Shown: in pieces, positions 12,321 to 21,458 of the stretch | Layout of the letters: every line of letters begins with the position of its first letter | Numbering within the stretch: the first letter of the stretch is position 1 | Assembly (NCBI RefSeq): GCF_026016325.1 | Contig: NZ_CP087203.1 | Coordinates: forward strand, 1 to 64,000 | Source: Pseudomonas sp. B21-056 | GTDB lineage: Bacteria > Pseudomonadota > Gammaproteobacteria > Pseudomonadales > Pseudomonadaceae | Reading direction: 5' to 3' | DNA: 64,000 nt | Made by a program: the position numbers and the translations under genes | Notes under the pieces: model-generated | Told to the model about the DNA's origin: nothing | The model's database searches: none | Seen by the model: the letters and a program-made list of their open reading frames with translations, nothing else

Positions 12321-13055
12321 TTAACTCGCCACCGACGCTTCGCTTCCCGCCGTCACACTCTCCAACCGATACCCATACCCATAGATCGTCAGCAATTGCC
12401 AACCTCGATCCGCCGTCAGCCCAAGCTTGTTGCGCAGACGATAGATATGAGTGTCGAGCGGGCGGGACGAGGTCATTTCTTCGTGGGTCCAGAACCGTTC
12501 GTAGAAATACTCCCGGGACAAGGGGCGACCCAGGTTGGCGAACAGGCAGCGGGCCAGGCGGTATTCCCGTTCGGTCAGGCTGATCGGGATACCGGCGCGG
12601 GTGACGGTCAACTCGGCATCATCGAATGCCAGGTCGTTGAACACCAGTATGTCGCTGGCTTGGGTACGTTGCAGGTTATGGCGGCGCAACACCGCAGTCA
12701 CCCTGGCCTTGAGTTCGTTGGGCCTGAAAGGTTTGCTCACGTAATCATCGGCCCCGGCATTGAGGGCCAGGACGATGTCGTGTTCGCCGTCCCGGCTGGT
12801 GAGCATGATGGCGGCCGGTGGTGAGTCCATGTGCTCGCGGGTCCAGCGCAGCAACGCCAAGCCACTGATATCGGGCAGTTGCCAGTCGAGGATCAGCAGG
12901 TCGAAGGTCTCCCGGCGCAGTTGTCGCAACAGGTCTTCGCCGCGTTCGAAGCTGTGCAGGGTCCAGGCTTGTTCGCCCCTGCCGGGGATCTGTAGCAGTG
13001 TCTGTTCCACCCGGCGCAACTCGGCCGGTTCGTCATCCAGTATGGCGACACGCAT
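12321..13055 (-). CDS. OmpR-family response regulator
   Basis: A 244-residue two-domain regulator. The receiver (about 1-125) begins MRVAILDDEPAELRRVE with the acidic pair, has the phospho-acceptor Asp in LLILDWQLPDISGL and the conserved Lys in YVSKPFRPNEL. The C-terminal half is a winged helix of the OmpR/PhoB type (LTEREYRLARCLFAN, THEEMTSSRPLDTHIYRLRNKL). The ATG at 13055 has AAGGAG ten bases upstream; longer frames lack an RBS. It diverges from the histidine kinase gene at 13283 across 227 bp, and the pair is very likely cognate. The target genes are unknown; the neighbouring permease is one possibility. Confidence 0.92.
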   Translation of the reverse strand: MRVAILDDEPAELRRVEQTLLQIPGRGEQAWTLHSFERGEDLLRQLRRETFDLLILDWQLPDISGLALLRWTREHMDSPPAAIMLTSRDGEHDIVLALNAGADDYVSKPFRPNELKARVTAVLRRHNLQRTQASDILVFNDLAFDDAELTVTRAGIPISLTEREYRLARCLFANLGRPLSREYFYERFWTHEEMTSSRPLDTHIYRLRNKLGLTADRGWQLLTIYGYGYRLESVTAGSEASVAS

Positions 13056-13282
13056 GGGACGCGACTCCTTGATCTCGGGGGTAACGGACATCATCAGGGG
13101 GCACACATCTACTGTTTGGTTGCCGCTCCCCTGTCGCTGGTTGCGACAATACCGACTCACGACGTGGAGGGAAAGGCAGCAGCGCGCAACCCGTCGAGTT
13201 CGCTATAGTCTTGGGCTTTCAGCTACCGGTGTGTCGCATCAACCATGAAGCAAATCTTTCCTTGTGTTTGGCCAGAGCGCCC

Positions 13283-14821
13283 ATGAGTCATCCGCGCCGT
13301 CGTGAAAGCCGTGAACCGACCCAGACCCAGCGATTGTTTCGGCAGTTGGTGCGCGAGTGGTTGTGGATAAGTCTGTTGCTGCTACCGCTGACGGCGCTGT
13401 TGTCGTTCAGTGCCCAATCGGCTCGCCATGGATCGAGCGCGGTATTGTCGGTGTGCCTGGTGGCCTGTGTGCTGGGATTGTTGCTGCTGCGTCCTCACCT
13501 GGCCCTGTGGACAACGGCGGGTGGAATGGCCCTGGCGGTGTCGATCAGCGCTGTGCTGGCGTTAGAGAGCTGGTGGTGGTCGCCGATGGCAAGCGTATTG
13601 GGGATGCTGTTTGGCTACCTGATCTGGAACTGGCGGCGCCTGAGTGTGGTGTTGGCCTATTTCGGCTGGGAGCTGGCGCGCCTGGACGCGGAGCCGAAGG
13701 TGTTTCCGGAACGCCGCCGCACCTCCTACACCGGCGGTGACCGCCTGCAGGGTCAGATCATGGCCCTGGAACAGGCCATGGGTAGAACCCGCGACACCCG
13801 CCGCTTCATTGCTGACGGCCTGGAATACCTGCCCGTCGCGACCATGATCAGCGATCCGCACGGCAGGATACTGCTGGGTAACCGCAAGGCCCGGGATCTT
13901 TTCGGCCATGCTCTGGCGGACAGCGATGTGCTGGAACAACTAGTGCATCTGGGGTATCCAGCGCTGCAGCGTGAACCCCATCACCGGTTATCCACACTGC
14001 CCTTGGTGGAGTTTCGCGATACCTGCGAGCGCAGCCTGCGCCTGGAGCGCGCCCCGCTTATGCCGGTGGACGGCGATACGCCCATTGGGTGGTTGCTGAG
14101 CCTCATCGACCTGAGCGCTGAGCGAGAAGCCGAAGAGCAGCGCGGTGTGATGCTGCGTTTCCTTTCCCATGACCTGCGTGCGCCTCACTCGGCGATCCTG
14201 GCGTTGCTCGACGTGCAGCGGCATCAGGTCGGCGGGAATGATCTGCTGTTCGATCAGATCGAGCGCCAGGTCCGTCGTGCCCTGGACTTGACCGATGGCT
14301 TCGTGCAGTTGGCGAAGGCGGAGTCTGAGGCCTACCAATTCCAGCCGACCCTGTTTGCCATGCTGATTCTCGACGTGGCGGACCAGGCCTTACCCATCGC
14401 CCAGGCCAAGCGCATCCAATTGACTCATGTCGTGGATGATGAGGACGCGATGGTGAGGGCGGATCAATCCCTGCTGACCCGTGCTTTATTCAATCTGCTG
14501 GAAAACGCCATCAAGTACAGCTCGCCTGACAGCTGCGTTTCACTGACGGTTCATTGTGTGCAGGGTTGGTTGATCTGCGAGATCAGCGATCAGGGCAAAG
14601 GCATCGGTGCCGAGGAGCTGCCGGATCTTTTCAGCCAGTACCGGCGGTTCTCGTCGGCCCAGGGTGTGGACGGGGTTGGCTTGGGATTGTCGATGGTCAA
14701 AGCCGTGGTGGACCGCCATGGCGGGCATATTGAGTGTCGCAGTGTGGTCGGTGAAGGCACGATGTTCAGCTTGCGGTTCCCCTTGCTTGGGGAAGAATCG
14801 AAAGATCGCAGCGTTCTATAA
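13283..14821 (+). CDS. Membrane sensor histidine kinase, CHASE2-type architecture lacking CHASE2
   Basis: The 512-residue product starts at ATG 13283. Four hydrophobic segments occur near residues 26-43, 50-70, 74-94 and 96-116 with almost no periplasmic loop. A PAS-like domain (EYLPVATMISDPHGRILLGN), HisKA H-box (FLSHDLRAPHSAILALLDV), N-box (LFNLLENAIKYSS) and G-boxes (ISDQGKGIG; VGLGLSMVKAVVDRHGG) follow. The arrangement TM1, three clustered TMs, WxWRRL, PAS, kinase resembles CHASE2 kinases with the roughly 300-residue sensor between TM1 and TM2 missing; that is inference. It diverges from its response regulator. Signal input is unknown. Confidence 0.88.
   Translation: MSHPRRRESREPTQTQRLFRQLVREWLWISLLLLPLTALLSFSAQSARHGSSAVLSVCLVACVLGLLLLRPHLALWTTAGGMALAVSISAVLALESWWWSPMASVLGMLFGYLIWNWRRLSVVLAYFGWELARLDAEPKVFPERRRTSYTGGDRLQGQIMALEQAMGRTRDTRRFIADGLEYLPVATMISDPHGRILLGNRKARDLFGHALADSDVLEQLVHLGYPALQREPHHRLSTLPLVEFRDTCERSLRLERAPLMPVDGDTPIGWLLSLIDLSAEREAEEQRGVMLRFLSHDLRAPHSAILALLDVQRHQVGGNDLLFDQIERQVRRALDLTDGFVQLAKAESEAYQFQPTLFAMLILDVADQALPIAQAKRIQLTHVVDDEDAMVRADQSLLTRALFNLLENAIKYSSPDSCVSLTVHCVQGWLICEISDQGKGIGAEELPDLFSQYRRFSSAQGVDGVGLGLSMVKAVVDRHGGHIECRSVVGEGTMFSLRFPLLGEESKDRSVL
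13362..13370 (-). promoter_or_regulatory. Perfect DnaA box inside the kinase gene
   Basis: TGTGGATAA is the complement of the consensus TTATCCACA. It lies in the first hydrophobic segment of the kinase reading frame. Confidence 0.5.
13988..13996 (+). promoter_or_regulatory. Perfect DnaA box inside the kinase gene
   Basis: TTATCCACA in the PAS-to-kinase linker of the same reading frame. Confidence 0.5.
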
Positions 14822-14963
14822 AAGCGGCGGCAGGTAACGAACCATTCGAACGCTATAAAAAACTTATGCACGTTCCAGCTGGTTTTATGTGCTTAAGAAA
14901 TATGTATTAAAAACATGGTGTTACAAGATTAAAGCTGTGCTTTCGCACTAAACGGTACACAGC

Positions 14964-14972
14964 TTATCCACA
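14964..14972 (+). promoter_or_regulatory. Perfect intergenic DnaA box
   Basis: TTATCCACA in the 155-bp convergent spacer between the kinase and the acyltransferase. It is non-coding, so protein constraint does not explain it. It is one of four perfect boxes within 13362-15850. Confidence 0.6.
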
Positions 14973-14976
14973 GATG

Positions 14977-15756
14977 TCAGACAGCGAGTGGGTCCGTAGC
15001 CGCCGGTGTTGCGGGGGCCGGGGGAAGCGAGCCCATGTCCCGTTGGGTCTGTTCGTTCCAGGCCTGGACCCGGTCGTTGAGGTCGGCGATGGCGCGGGGC
15101 CCACTGGCTTGGGCGTACATCGGTTCGCCGATTACCACGGTGATGACACCAGGCTTCCTGATCCAGCCGGCCTTGGGCCAGAATTTGCCGGCATTGTGTG
15201 CAATCGGCAATACAGGCAGATCGGCATTCACGGCCAATGCCGAACCGCTGCGGGAAAACTTGCCGACCGTGCCATAGGGAACACGGGTGCCCTCAGGAAA
15301 GATCAGCACCCAGACGTTGTCCTTGAGCAATTCGTCGCCCTTCTTTGCCACCTGCTTGAGCGCAACCTTGGGGTTGTCGCGATCAATGGCAATCGGCCGC
15401 AGCATCGCCATGGCCCAGCCGAAGAACGGCACAAACAACAGTTCACGCTTGAGCACCTGGCTCAGCGGCTCGAAATAGGCCGACAGAAAGAAGGTTTCCC
15501 AGGTGCTCTGGTGGTTGGACTGGATCACGCAGGGCCGGTCCGGCACGTTCTCGGCGCCCTTCACTTCATAGCGAATGCCCAGGAACACTTTGCTCAGCCA
15601 TAGTGCGCAGCGGCACCAGTACACGTTGATGAAGCGGTAGCGCGCCTTGAACGGCAGGAAAGGCGCGACAAAGAAACTCAGGGAGCACCACAGCAAGGAG
15701 CTGGTGCCCAACAGCAGGTAAAAGAGAAAAGATCTGATGGCCTGCAATATCGACAT
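14977..15756 (-). CDS. 1-acyl-sn-glycerol-3-phosphate acyltransferase family protein
   Basis: A 259-residue PlsC-domain membrane enzyme that would acylate lysophosphatidic acid or a related lysophospholipid at the inner membrane. The N-terminus is a strong hydrophobic anchor (residues 6-32). The catalytic HX4(D/E) motif is NHQSTWE (His82, Glu87) and the substrate-binding block is FPEGTRVPYG. The start MSILQAIRSF at 15756 matches the PlsC-like protein found after gyrB in other pseudomonads (PA0005, called LptA). It is followed upstream by gmhB with an 80-bp gap in the same direction. In the usual Pseudomonas order it would directly follow gyrB; here 8.7 kb intervene. Confidence 0.9.
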   Translation of the reverse strand: MSILQAIRSFLFYLLLGTSSLLWCSLSFFVAPFLPFKARYRFINVYWCRCALWLSKVFLGIRYEVKGAENVPDRPCVIQSNHQSTWETFFLSAYFEPLSQVLKRELLFVPFFGWAMAMLRPIAIDRDNPKVALKQVAKKGDELLKDNVWVLIFPEGTRVPYGTVGKFSRSGSALAVNADLPVLPIAHNAGKFWPKAGWIRKPGVITVVIGEPMYAQASGPRAIADLNDRVQAWNEQTQRDMGSLPPAPATPAATDPLAV

Positions 15757-15836
15757 AGCGGCATTTACCGTTGCGGGCAATGCCCGCCTGTTCAAGCGCT
15801 TCCCGAACAATCCTTGGTCAGGATGTCTTGGGAGCT

Positions 15837-16370
15837 CTAATTGTGGATAAGTTCAGCGGCAATCGCCGCCAGGTCGTCAAAAATCAAGGTGCCTGCCGGT
15901 AGGGTCTTGCCCAAAGTCTTTTCGCCTTTCCCGGTCTTTACCAAAACTGGCTGACAATCGACGGCCTTGGCCGCCTCCAGGTCACCTGAACTGTCGCCGA
16001 CAAACCACACGCCCGCCAGTGCTACGTCGTAATGCGCGGCAATGGTTTTCAACATGCCCGGCTTCGGCTTGCGGCAATCGCAACCTTCGTCCGGCCCATG
16101 TGGGCAATAAACGATCAGCCCGACTTCGCCGCCCTGCTCCGCCACCAGGGCGCGCAAGCGCTCGTGCATGGCATCGAGGACAGCGAGGTCATAGTAACCG
16201 CGAGCAATGCCCGACTGGTTGGTGGCAACCGCCACCGTCCAGCCGGCCTTGCTCAACTGCGCGATGGCTTCGATCGAACCGGGAAGCGGCAACCACTCCT
16301 CCACCGATTTGATGTAAGCGTCGGAGTCGTGATTGATCACTCCGTCCCGATCGAGAATCAGCAGTTTCAA
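15837..16370 (-). CDS. gmhB: D-glycero-beta-D-manno-heptose 1,7-bisphosphate 7-phosphatase
   Basis: GmhB removes the C7 phosphate from heptose 1,7-bisphosphate on the path to ADP-heptose for the LPS inner core. The 177-residue cytosolic HAD enzyme has motif I LILDRDGVINHD, ATNQSGIARG around motif II, the zinc-binding cysteine/histidine loop CPHGPDEGCDCRKPKPGM and motif IV region WFVGDSSGDLEAA. The start is a TTG at 16370, preceded by GAGGAG that overlaps the glyS stop region; no ATG gives a conserved N-terminus. It lies 10 bp after glyS and is probably cotranscribed with it. A DnaA-box 9-mer covers its last codons. Confidence 0.93.
   Translation of the reverse strand: MKLLILDRDGVINHDSDAYIKSVEEWLPLPGSIEAIAQLSKAGWTVAVATNQSGIARGYYDLAVLDAMHERLRALVAEQGGEVGLIVYCPHGPDEGCDCRKPKPGMLKTIAAHYDVALAGVWFVGDSSGDLEAAKAVDCQPVLVKTGKGEKTLGKTLPAGTLIFDDLAAIAAELIHN
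15842..15850 (-). promoter_or_regulatory. Perfect DnaA box at the 3' end of gmhB
   Basis: TGTGGATAA, complement of TTATCCACA, covering the final codons of gmhB. Confidence 0.45.
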
Positions 16371-16380
16371 CAGCAGCTCC

Positions 16381-18432
16381 TCAGCCCAGCATGGAAATAT
16401 CGGCAATGTTGAGGAACAAGCCACGCAGGCGTGCCAGCAAAGCATAGCGATTGCGGCGCACATCTTCGTTATCTGCATTCACCATCACGGCGTCGAAGAA
16501 AGCATCCACAGGCTCGCGCAGTGCCGCCAGGCGCGCCAGTGCTTCGGCGTACTCGCGTCTTTCCATGAGCGGCTGCACCGAGGCATACGCCTGTTGAATC
16601 GCCGAATTGAGCGAGAACTCGGCGGCGTTATCAAAGTAACGCGCTTCAGGCGCCTTGACTGAAGGCTCGGCCTTGCTCAACAGGTTCGACACACGCTTGT
16701 TCACCGCCGCCAGGGCCGCCGCTTCCGGCAATTTGCGGAACGCCTGAACGGCTTGCACGCGCTGGTCGAAGTCCAGGGCCGAACCCGGTTTCAGGGCACG
16801 CACCGACAGGTAGGTGGCGACATCGACGCCTTCGTCTTCATAACGCGCACGCAGGCGGTCGAAGATGAATTCCAGCACCGCATCGGCCAGGCCCGCAGCC
16901 TTGACCTTGCTGCCGAACGCGTTGACGGCGAAGGCCACCGCATCGTTCAGGTCCAGGTCCAGCTGCTTGTCGATCAGGATCCGCAACACGCCCAGTGCCG
17001 CGCGACGCAGGGCATACGGGTCTTTGCTGCCGGTGGGCAGCATGCCGATGCCGAAGATGCCGACCAGGGTGTCGAGCTTGTCGGCAATCGCCACGGCCGC
17101 ACCGGTCAGGGTGGTCGGCAGCTCAGCGCCGGCGCCACGGGGCATGTACTGCTCGTTCAGCGCCAGGGCTACGTCTTGCGGCTCACCGTCGTTGAGGGCG
17201 TAGTAGTAACCGGCGATGCCTTGCATCTCCGGGAACTCACCGACCATCTCGGTCGACAGGTCGCACTTGGACAGGATGCCGGCACGGGCTGCGCGTGGGG
17301 CGTCGCCACCGATGCGTGGGGCGATGAACGCCGCCAGCTTGGAAACGCGCTCGGCCTTGTCGTAGACGCTGCCGAGTTTTTCCTGGAACACCACGTTCTG
17401 CAGGCGCTCGTTGAAGCTTTCCAGCGGCTGCTTCTTGTCTTGCTTGAAGAAGAACTCGGCGTCGGTCAGGCGCGGGCGAACGACTTTTTCGTTACCGGCG
17501 ATGATCTGTGCCGGGTCCTTGCTTTCGATGTTGGCGACCGTGATGAAGCGCGGCAGCAACTTGCCCTCGGCGTCCAGCAGGCAGAAATACTTCTGGTTGT
17601 CCTGCATGGTGGTGATCAGCGCTTCCTGCGGCACTTCAAGGAAACGTTCCTCGAACGAGCACACCAGTGGCACCGGCCATTCCACCAGCGCGGTTACTTC
17701 GTCCAGCAGGCTTGGCGGCACGATAGCGGTGCCTTCCTGGCGGGTGGCCAGCTCTTCGGTACGTTTGCTGATCAGCTCGCGGCGCTCGTTGGCGTCGGCC
17801 AGCACGTAGGCGGCACGCAGGTCGGCCAGGTAGTTGGCCGGCGAGGTGATGCGCACGTTCTGCGGATGATGGAAGCGGTGACCGCGGGAATCGCGGCCGG
17901 CCTTCTGGGCCAGGATCGTGCAATCGATCACCTGGTCACCCAGCAGCATCACCAGCCATTGGGTCGGACGCACGAACTCTTCCTTGCGCGCGGCCCAGCG
18001 CATGCGCTTGGGAATCGGCAAGTCATTGAGGGAGTCTTCGACGATGGTCGGCAGCAGGCTGGCGGTCGGCTTGCCCTTGATGCTCTGGCTGTAGCGCAGC
18101 TTCGGGCCGCTCTGGTCGATTTCGCTCAGGTCCACGCCACACTTCTTGGCGAAGCCCAGGGCGGCCTGGGTCGGATTGCCATCGGCGTCGAACGCAGCCT
18201 GGCGTGGCGGGCCATCGAGGTTGATGCTGCGGTCCGGCTGCTGGGTCGCCAGGCCAGTGACCAGTACGGCCAGACGGCGCGGCGCGGCATAGACCTGTTT
18301 GGTCTCGAAGTTCAGGCCGGCGGCTTGCAGGCCTTTTTCGATACCGGCCAGGAACGCGTCGGCCAGGGTATTCAGGGCTTTGGGTGGCAGTTCTTCGGTG
18401 CCCAGTTCAACCAGGAAATCTTGAGCACTCAT
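16381..18432 (-). CDS. glyS: Glycyl-tRNA synthetase beta subunit
   Basis: The 683-residue beta subunit of the heterotetrameric (alpha2beta2) bacterial glycyl-tRNA synthetase, which recognises and positions tRNA-Gly. The start [20 protein letters not shown] is the family hallmark, and the C-terminal third is the DALR-like anticodon-binding region. Its ATG overlaps the glyQ stop by ATGA (18429-18432), indicating translational coupling for equal subunit production. The length matches the roughly 684 residues usual in Pseudomonas. Confidence 0.98.
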   Translation of the reverse strand: MSAQDFLVELGTEELPPKALNTLADAFLAGIEKGLQAAGLNFETKQVYAAPRRLAVLVTGLATQQPDRSINLDGPPRQAAFDADGNPTQAALGFAKKCGVDLSEIDQSGPKLRYSQSIKGKPTASLLPTIVEDSLNDLPIPKRMRWAARKEEFVRPTQWLVMLLGDQVIDCTILAQKAGRDSRGHRFHHPQNVRITSPANYLADLRAAYVLADANERRELISKRTEELATRQEGTAIVPPSLLDEVTALVEWPVPLVCSFEERFLEVPQEALITTMQDNQKYFCLLDAEGKLLPRFITVANIESKDPAQIIAGNEKVVRPRLTDAEFFFKQDKKQPLESFNERLQNVVFQEKLGSVYDKAERVSKLAAFIAPRIGGDAPRAARAGILSKCDLSTEMVGEFPEMQGIAGYYYALNDGEPQDVALALNEQYMPRGAGAELPTTLTGAAVAIADKLDTLVGIFGIGMLPTGSKDPYALRRAALGVLRILIDKQLDLDLNDAVAFAVNAFGSKVKAAGLADAVLEFIFDRLRARYEDEGVDVATYLSVRALKPGSALDFDQRVQAVQAFRKLPEAAALAAVNKRVSNLLSKAEPSVKAPEARYFDNAAEFSLNSAIQQAYASVQPLMERREYAEALARLAALREPVDAFFDAVMVNADNEDVRRNRYALLARLRGLFLNIADISMLG

Positions 18433-19382
18433 TGTGCAGCCTCCAGCTTAGCCAACACTTCATCACGCAGGTCCGGGGTCGCCATCGGGAAGCCCAGCTT
18501 GGCACGGGCCATCAGGTAGGCGTGCGCGACGGAACGCGCCAGGGTGCGCACACGCAGGATGTATTGCTGGCGCGCGGTCACGGAAATCGCCCGGCGTGCA
18601 TCCAGCAGGTTGAAGGTATGGGACGCCTTCAACACCATTTCATAGCTTGGCAACGGCAGCGGCTGGTCCAGCTCGATCAGGCGCTTGGCTTCGCTTTCAT
18701 AGAAATCGAACAGTTCGAACAGCTTGTCGACATTGGCGTGTTCGAAGTTGTAGGTCGACTGTTCCACTTCGTTCTGGTGGAACACGTCGCCATAAGTCAC
18801 CTTGCCGAACGGGCCGTCGGCCCACACCAGGTCGTAGACCGAATCCACGCCTTGCAGGTACATGGCCAGGCGTTCCAGGCCGTAGGTGATTTCGCCGGTC
18901 ACCGGGTAGCACTCGATGCCGCCCGCTTGCTGGAAGTAGGTGAACTGGGTCACTTCCATGCCGTTGAGCCAGACTTCCCAGCCCAGGCCCCAGGCACCGA
19001 GGGTCGGCGATTCCCAGTTGTCCTCGACGAAACGGATGTCATGCACCAGCGGGTCGAGGCCGACGTGCTTGAGGGAGCCCAGATACAGTTCCTGGAAGTT
19101 TTCCGGGTTCGGCTTCAGGACCACCTGGAACTGGTAGTAGTGCTGCAGACGGTTCGGGTTTTCGCCGTAGCGGCCGTCAGTCGGGCGGCGGCTGGGCTGC
19201 ACGTAGGCGGCGTTCCAGGTTTCCGGGCCGATGGCACGCAGAAACGTGGCAGTGTGGAAAGTGCCGGCGCCTACTTCCATATCGTAGGGCTGAAGTACCA
19301 CGCAACCTTGCTCGGCCCAGTATTGCTGGAGGGCGAGGATCAAGTCTTGGAAGGTACGCACGGCTGGCGTAGGCTGGCTCAC
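18429..19382 (-). CDS. glyQ: Glycyl-tRNA synthetase alpha subunit
   Basis: The 317-residue class II catalytic subunit that makes glycyl-adenylate and charges tRNA-Gly. Conserved blocks include [18 protein letters not shown] near the start, [19 protein letters not shown] and [20 protein letters not shown]. The best start is a GTG at 19382, with AGGTG about seven bases upstream; longer frames run into the divergent tag promoter region and are not conserved. It overlaps glyS by 4 bp. tag is transcribed divergently 81 bp away, so both promoters share that spacer. Confidence 0.97.
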   Translation of the reverse strand: MSQPTPAVRTFQDLILALQQYWAEQGCVVLQPYDMEVGAGTFHTATFLRAIGPETWNAAYVQPSRRPTDGRYGENPNRLQHYYQFQVVLKPNPENFQELYLGSLKHVGLDPLVHDIRFVEDNWESPTLGAWGLGWEVWLNGMEVTQFTYFQQAGGIECYPVTGEITYGLERLAMYLQGVDSVYDLVWADGPFGKVTYGDVFHQNEVEQSTYNFEHANVDKLFELFDFYESEAKRLIELDQPLPLPSYEMVLKASHTFNLLDARRAISVTARQQYILRVRTLARSVAHAYLMARAKLGFPMATPDLRDEVLAKLEAAQ

Positions 19383-19463
19383 GAAATTCACCTGTTTCTT
19401 GGGCTGCGATTTAAAGAGCGGGAGTATACCCGATTCGTTCGTGCGCACGCCCCCTGGAGCCTT

Positions 19464-20021
19464 ATGCCACGCTGCTTTTGGTGTTCCGAAGATCCGCTGT
19501 ACATGGCCTATCACGATCAGGAGTGGGGGGCGCCGCTGCGCGATGCGCAGGGTTTGTTCGAGTTGCTTTTGCTTGAAGGGTTCCAGGCCGGGTTGTCCTG
19601 GATCACCGTGCTGCGCAAACGCGCGCATTACCGCGAGGTGCTGTACAACTTCGACGTACAGCGGCTGGCGCAGATGAGCGACGCCGAAATCGAGGACCTG
19701 ATGCAAGACCCCGGCATCATCCGCAACCGCCTCAAGCTCAAGGCCGCGCGCCGCAATGCCCAGGCCTGGCTGGCCCTGGAAGACCCGGTGGGGTTTCTCT
19801 GGTCGTTCGTCGGCGACACACCCATCATCAACCATTTCAGGGACCGCACCGAAGTGCCGGCCATCACGCCCGAAGCCGTGCAGATGAGCAAGGGCCTGAA
19901 AAAGGCCGGCTTCACCTTCGTCGGCCCGACCATCTGCTACGCCTTCATGCAGGCTTCGGGAATGGTCATGGACCACACCCAGGACTGCGACCGCTACGCC
20001 GAGTTGGTAAACGGCGGTTAG
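19464..20021 (+). CDS. tag: DNA-3-methyladenine glycosylase I
   Basis: Tag removes 3-methyladenine from alkylated DNA as the first step of base-excision repair. The 185-residue protein starts [22 protein letters not shown]; Cys4 and His17 together with the C-terminal HTQDCDRY supply the structural zinc ligands of the family. The active-site Glu38 lies in [20 protein letters not shown] at 19455-19458 supports the ATG. It diverges from glyQ, and the next gene, an acyltransferase, follows in the same direction after 43 bp, matching the order seen in other Pseudomonas (PA0010-PA0011). Confidence 0.97.
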   Translation: MPRCFWCSEDPLYMAYHDQEWGAPLRDAQGLFELLLLEGFQAGLSWITVLRKRAHYREVLYNFDVQRLAQMSDAEIEDLMQDPGIIRNRLKLKAARRNAQAWLALEDPVGFLWSFVGDTPIINHFRDRTEVPAITPEAVQMSKGLKKAGFTFVGPTICYAFMQASGMVMDHTQDCDRYAELVNGG

Positions 20022-20063
20022 AATAGCCGGCTCGCGACACGGCCCATGAATTCAGGAGTGACC

Positions 20064-20072
20064 TGTGGATAA
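20064..20072 (-). promoter_or_regulatory. Perfect DnaA box over the htrB start
   Basis: TGTGGATAA overlaps the GTG start codon of the acyltransferase gene. DnaA binding here could affect that gene, but this is speculative. Confidence 0.45.
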
Positions 20073-20952
20073 GTTGAAAGGCGCCTTGCTGGTCGGCGCT
20101 CTGCGGTTGTTTGCGCTGCTGCCCTGGCGGGCGGTGCAAGCGGTGGGGTCGGCCATTGGCTGGCTCATGTGGAAACTGCCCAACCGCTCCCGCGACGTGG
20201 TGCGGATCAACCTCGCCAAGTGCTTTCCCGAGATGAACCCGGCCGAACGCGAACGCCTGGTGGGCCAGAGTCTCAAGGACATCGGCAAATCCCTGACCGA
20301 AAGCGCCTGCGCCTGGATCTGGCCGGCCCAGCGTTCCATCGAACTGGTGCGCGAAGTCGAGGGCCTGGAGGTATTGAAAGAAGCCCTGGCGTCCGGCAAA
20401 GGCGTGGTGGGCATCACCAGTCACCTGGGCAACTGGGAAGTGCTCAACCACTTTTATTGCAGCCAGTGCAAACCGATCATTTTCTACCGCCCGCCCAAGC
20501 TCAAGGCAGTGGACGAATTGCTGCGCAAACAACGTGTGCAACTGGGCAACAAAGTCGCCGCGTCGACCAAGGAAGGCATCCTCAGCGTCATCAAGGAAGT
20601 GCGTAAGGGCGGCCAGGTCGGCATCCCCGCCGACCCGGAACCGGCCGAATCCGCCGGCATCTTCGTGCCCTTCTTCGCCACCCAGGCCCTGACCAGCAAA
20701 TTCGTGCCGAACATGCTCGCCGGCGGCAAAGCCGTCGGCGTCTTCCTCCACGCCCTGCGCCTGCCCGACGGCTCCGGCTACAAAGTCATCCTCGAAGCCG
20801 CCCCCGAGGCCATGTACAGCACCGACACCGAAACCGCCTGCGCCGCCATGAGCCAAGTGGTGGAACGCTACGTGCGTGCCTACCCCAGCCAATACATGTG
20901 GAGCATGAAACGCTTCAAGAAGCGCCCGCCGGGCGAGGCGCGGTGGTACTGA
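20065..20952 (+). CDS. htrB: Lipid A acyltransferase (HtrB/LpxL family)
   Basis: A 295-residue inner-membrane acyltransferase that adds a secondary acyl chain to lipid A using acyl-ACP. A hydrophobic N-terminal anchor (about 7-37) is followed by the HX4(D/E) catalytic motif SHLGNWE (His120, Glu125) and the block PADPEPAESAGIFVPFF. The start is GTG at 20065 with CAGGAGTG upstream. Synteny with tag matches P. aeruginosa PA0011 (HtrB1). Other pseudomonads carry a second paralogue elsewhere, so which position it acylates cannot be told from this sequence. Confidence 0.92.
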   Translation: MDKLKGALLVGALRLFALLPWRAVQAVGSAIGWLMWKLPNRSRDVVRINLAKCFPEMNPAERERLVGQSLKDIGKSLTESACAWIWPAQRSIELVREVEGLEVLKEALASGKGVVGITSHLGNWEVLNHFYCSQCKPIIFYRPPKLKAVDELLRKQRVQLGNKVAASTKEGILSVIKEVRKGGQVGIPADPEPAESAGIFVPFFATQALTSKFVPNMLAGGKAVGVFLHALRLPDGSGYKVILEAAPEAMYSTDTETACAAMSQVVERYVRAYPSQYMWSMKRFKKRPPGEARWY

Positions 20953-20994
20953 AGGCCTATTGGTGAACGCAGGATCTGCGAACACCCAATAACC

Positions 20995-21090
20995 CCTGTG
21001 GGAGCCGAGCTTGCTCGCGATGGCGGCGACACATTCAACATCGGTGCAAGCATACCCACCGCCATCGCGAGCAAGCTCAGCTCCCACAGG
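20995..21090. repeat. Inverted REP pair (GTGGGAGC type)
   Basis: CCTGTGGGAGC... AGCTTGCTCGCGATGGCGG on the left is mirrored by CCGCCATCGCGAGCAAGCT...GCTCCCACAGG on the right, with about 30 bp between. This is a REP doublet (REPIN-like) after htrB. Confidence 0.85.
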
Positions 21091-21130
21091 ATTTGGGATG
21101 GATGCAATATCTGTGAACTGCCCGGAAAAA

Positions 21131-21159
21131 CTGTGGGAGCGAGCCTGCTCGCGATAGCG
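21131..21159. repeat. Single REP (GTGGGAGC type)
   Basis: CTGTGGGAGCGAGCCTGCTC followed by GCGATAGCG, the same family as the pair just upstream, here as a single copy. Confidence 0.75.
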
Positions 21160-21197
21160 CCCTCACAGCCGCCGCTGAATTAACTGACTCCACCCTC

Positions 21198-21243
21198 CTG
21201 TGGCGAGGGGATTTATCCCCGCTGGGCTGCGAAGCAGCCCCAA
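21198..21243. repeat. Single intergenic palindrome (GGCGAGGGGATTTATCCCC type)
   Basis: CCTGTGGCGAGGGGATTTAT then CCCCGCTGGGCTGCGAAGCAGCCCC, the second repeat family of this genome. Paired copies occur at 34426-34561, 56395-56530 and 63606-63699. Confidence 0.75.
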
Positions 21244-21375
21244 CTTCCTACAGAAGATCCGCACCAGCTCTGCTTTCCAACCAAGCAGAGGCGCCCCTAG
21301 CCCGCGACTTCCAGGCCTTCCCGTCGCCTGTTTATTCCCCGACCGCCACCCTTCCGCCAACCCACGCATCCTTGC

Positions 21376-21458
21376 GCCTTTGCCTACAACTACGCCAGAA
21401 TCCGCCCGCTTGTGCGCCTTGCCCTTGGGTTCTATCGTTTTCCTGCCACTGCCCATCA
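21376..21458 (+). promoter_or_regulatory. Conserved 83-bp promoter element, copy 1 (before DUF6124 gene)
   Basis: Aligns over its length with 23300-23380: the first 17 bases, GCCTTTGCCTACAACTA, are identical, as are the last, CTGCCCATCA. Inside is a sigma-70-like pair, TTGTGC at 21410-21415 and TATCGT at 21433-21438, spaced by exactly 17 bp. This predicts transcription starting near 21445 and a leader of about 220 nt before the DUF6124 gene. Confidence 0.7.

Noticed and set aside
16753..18519. 588-codon plus-strand frame opposite glyS
   Set aside because: Antisense shadow of glyS in high-GC DNA.
19966..21087. 373-codon minus-strand frame opposite htrB and the REP pair
   Set aside because: Antisense to a conserved gene and running into repeats; Gly/His-rich product without RBS.
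20995..21243. Possible CRISPR-like array
   Set aside because: Repeats are inverted, unevenly spaced REP-type palindromes; no direct repeats with uniform spacers and no cas genes.
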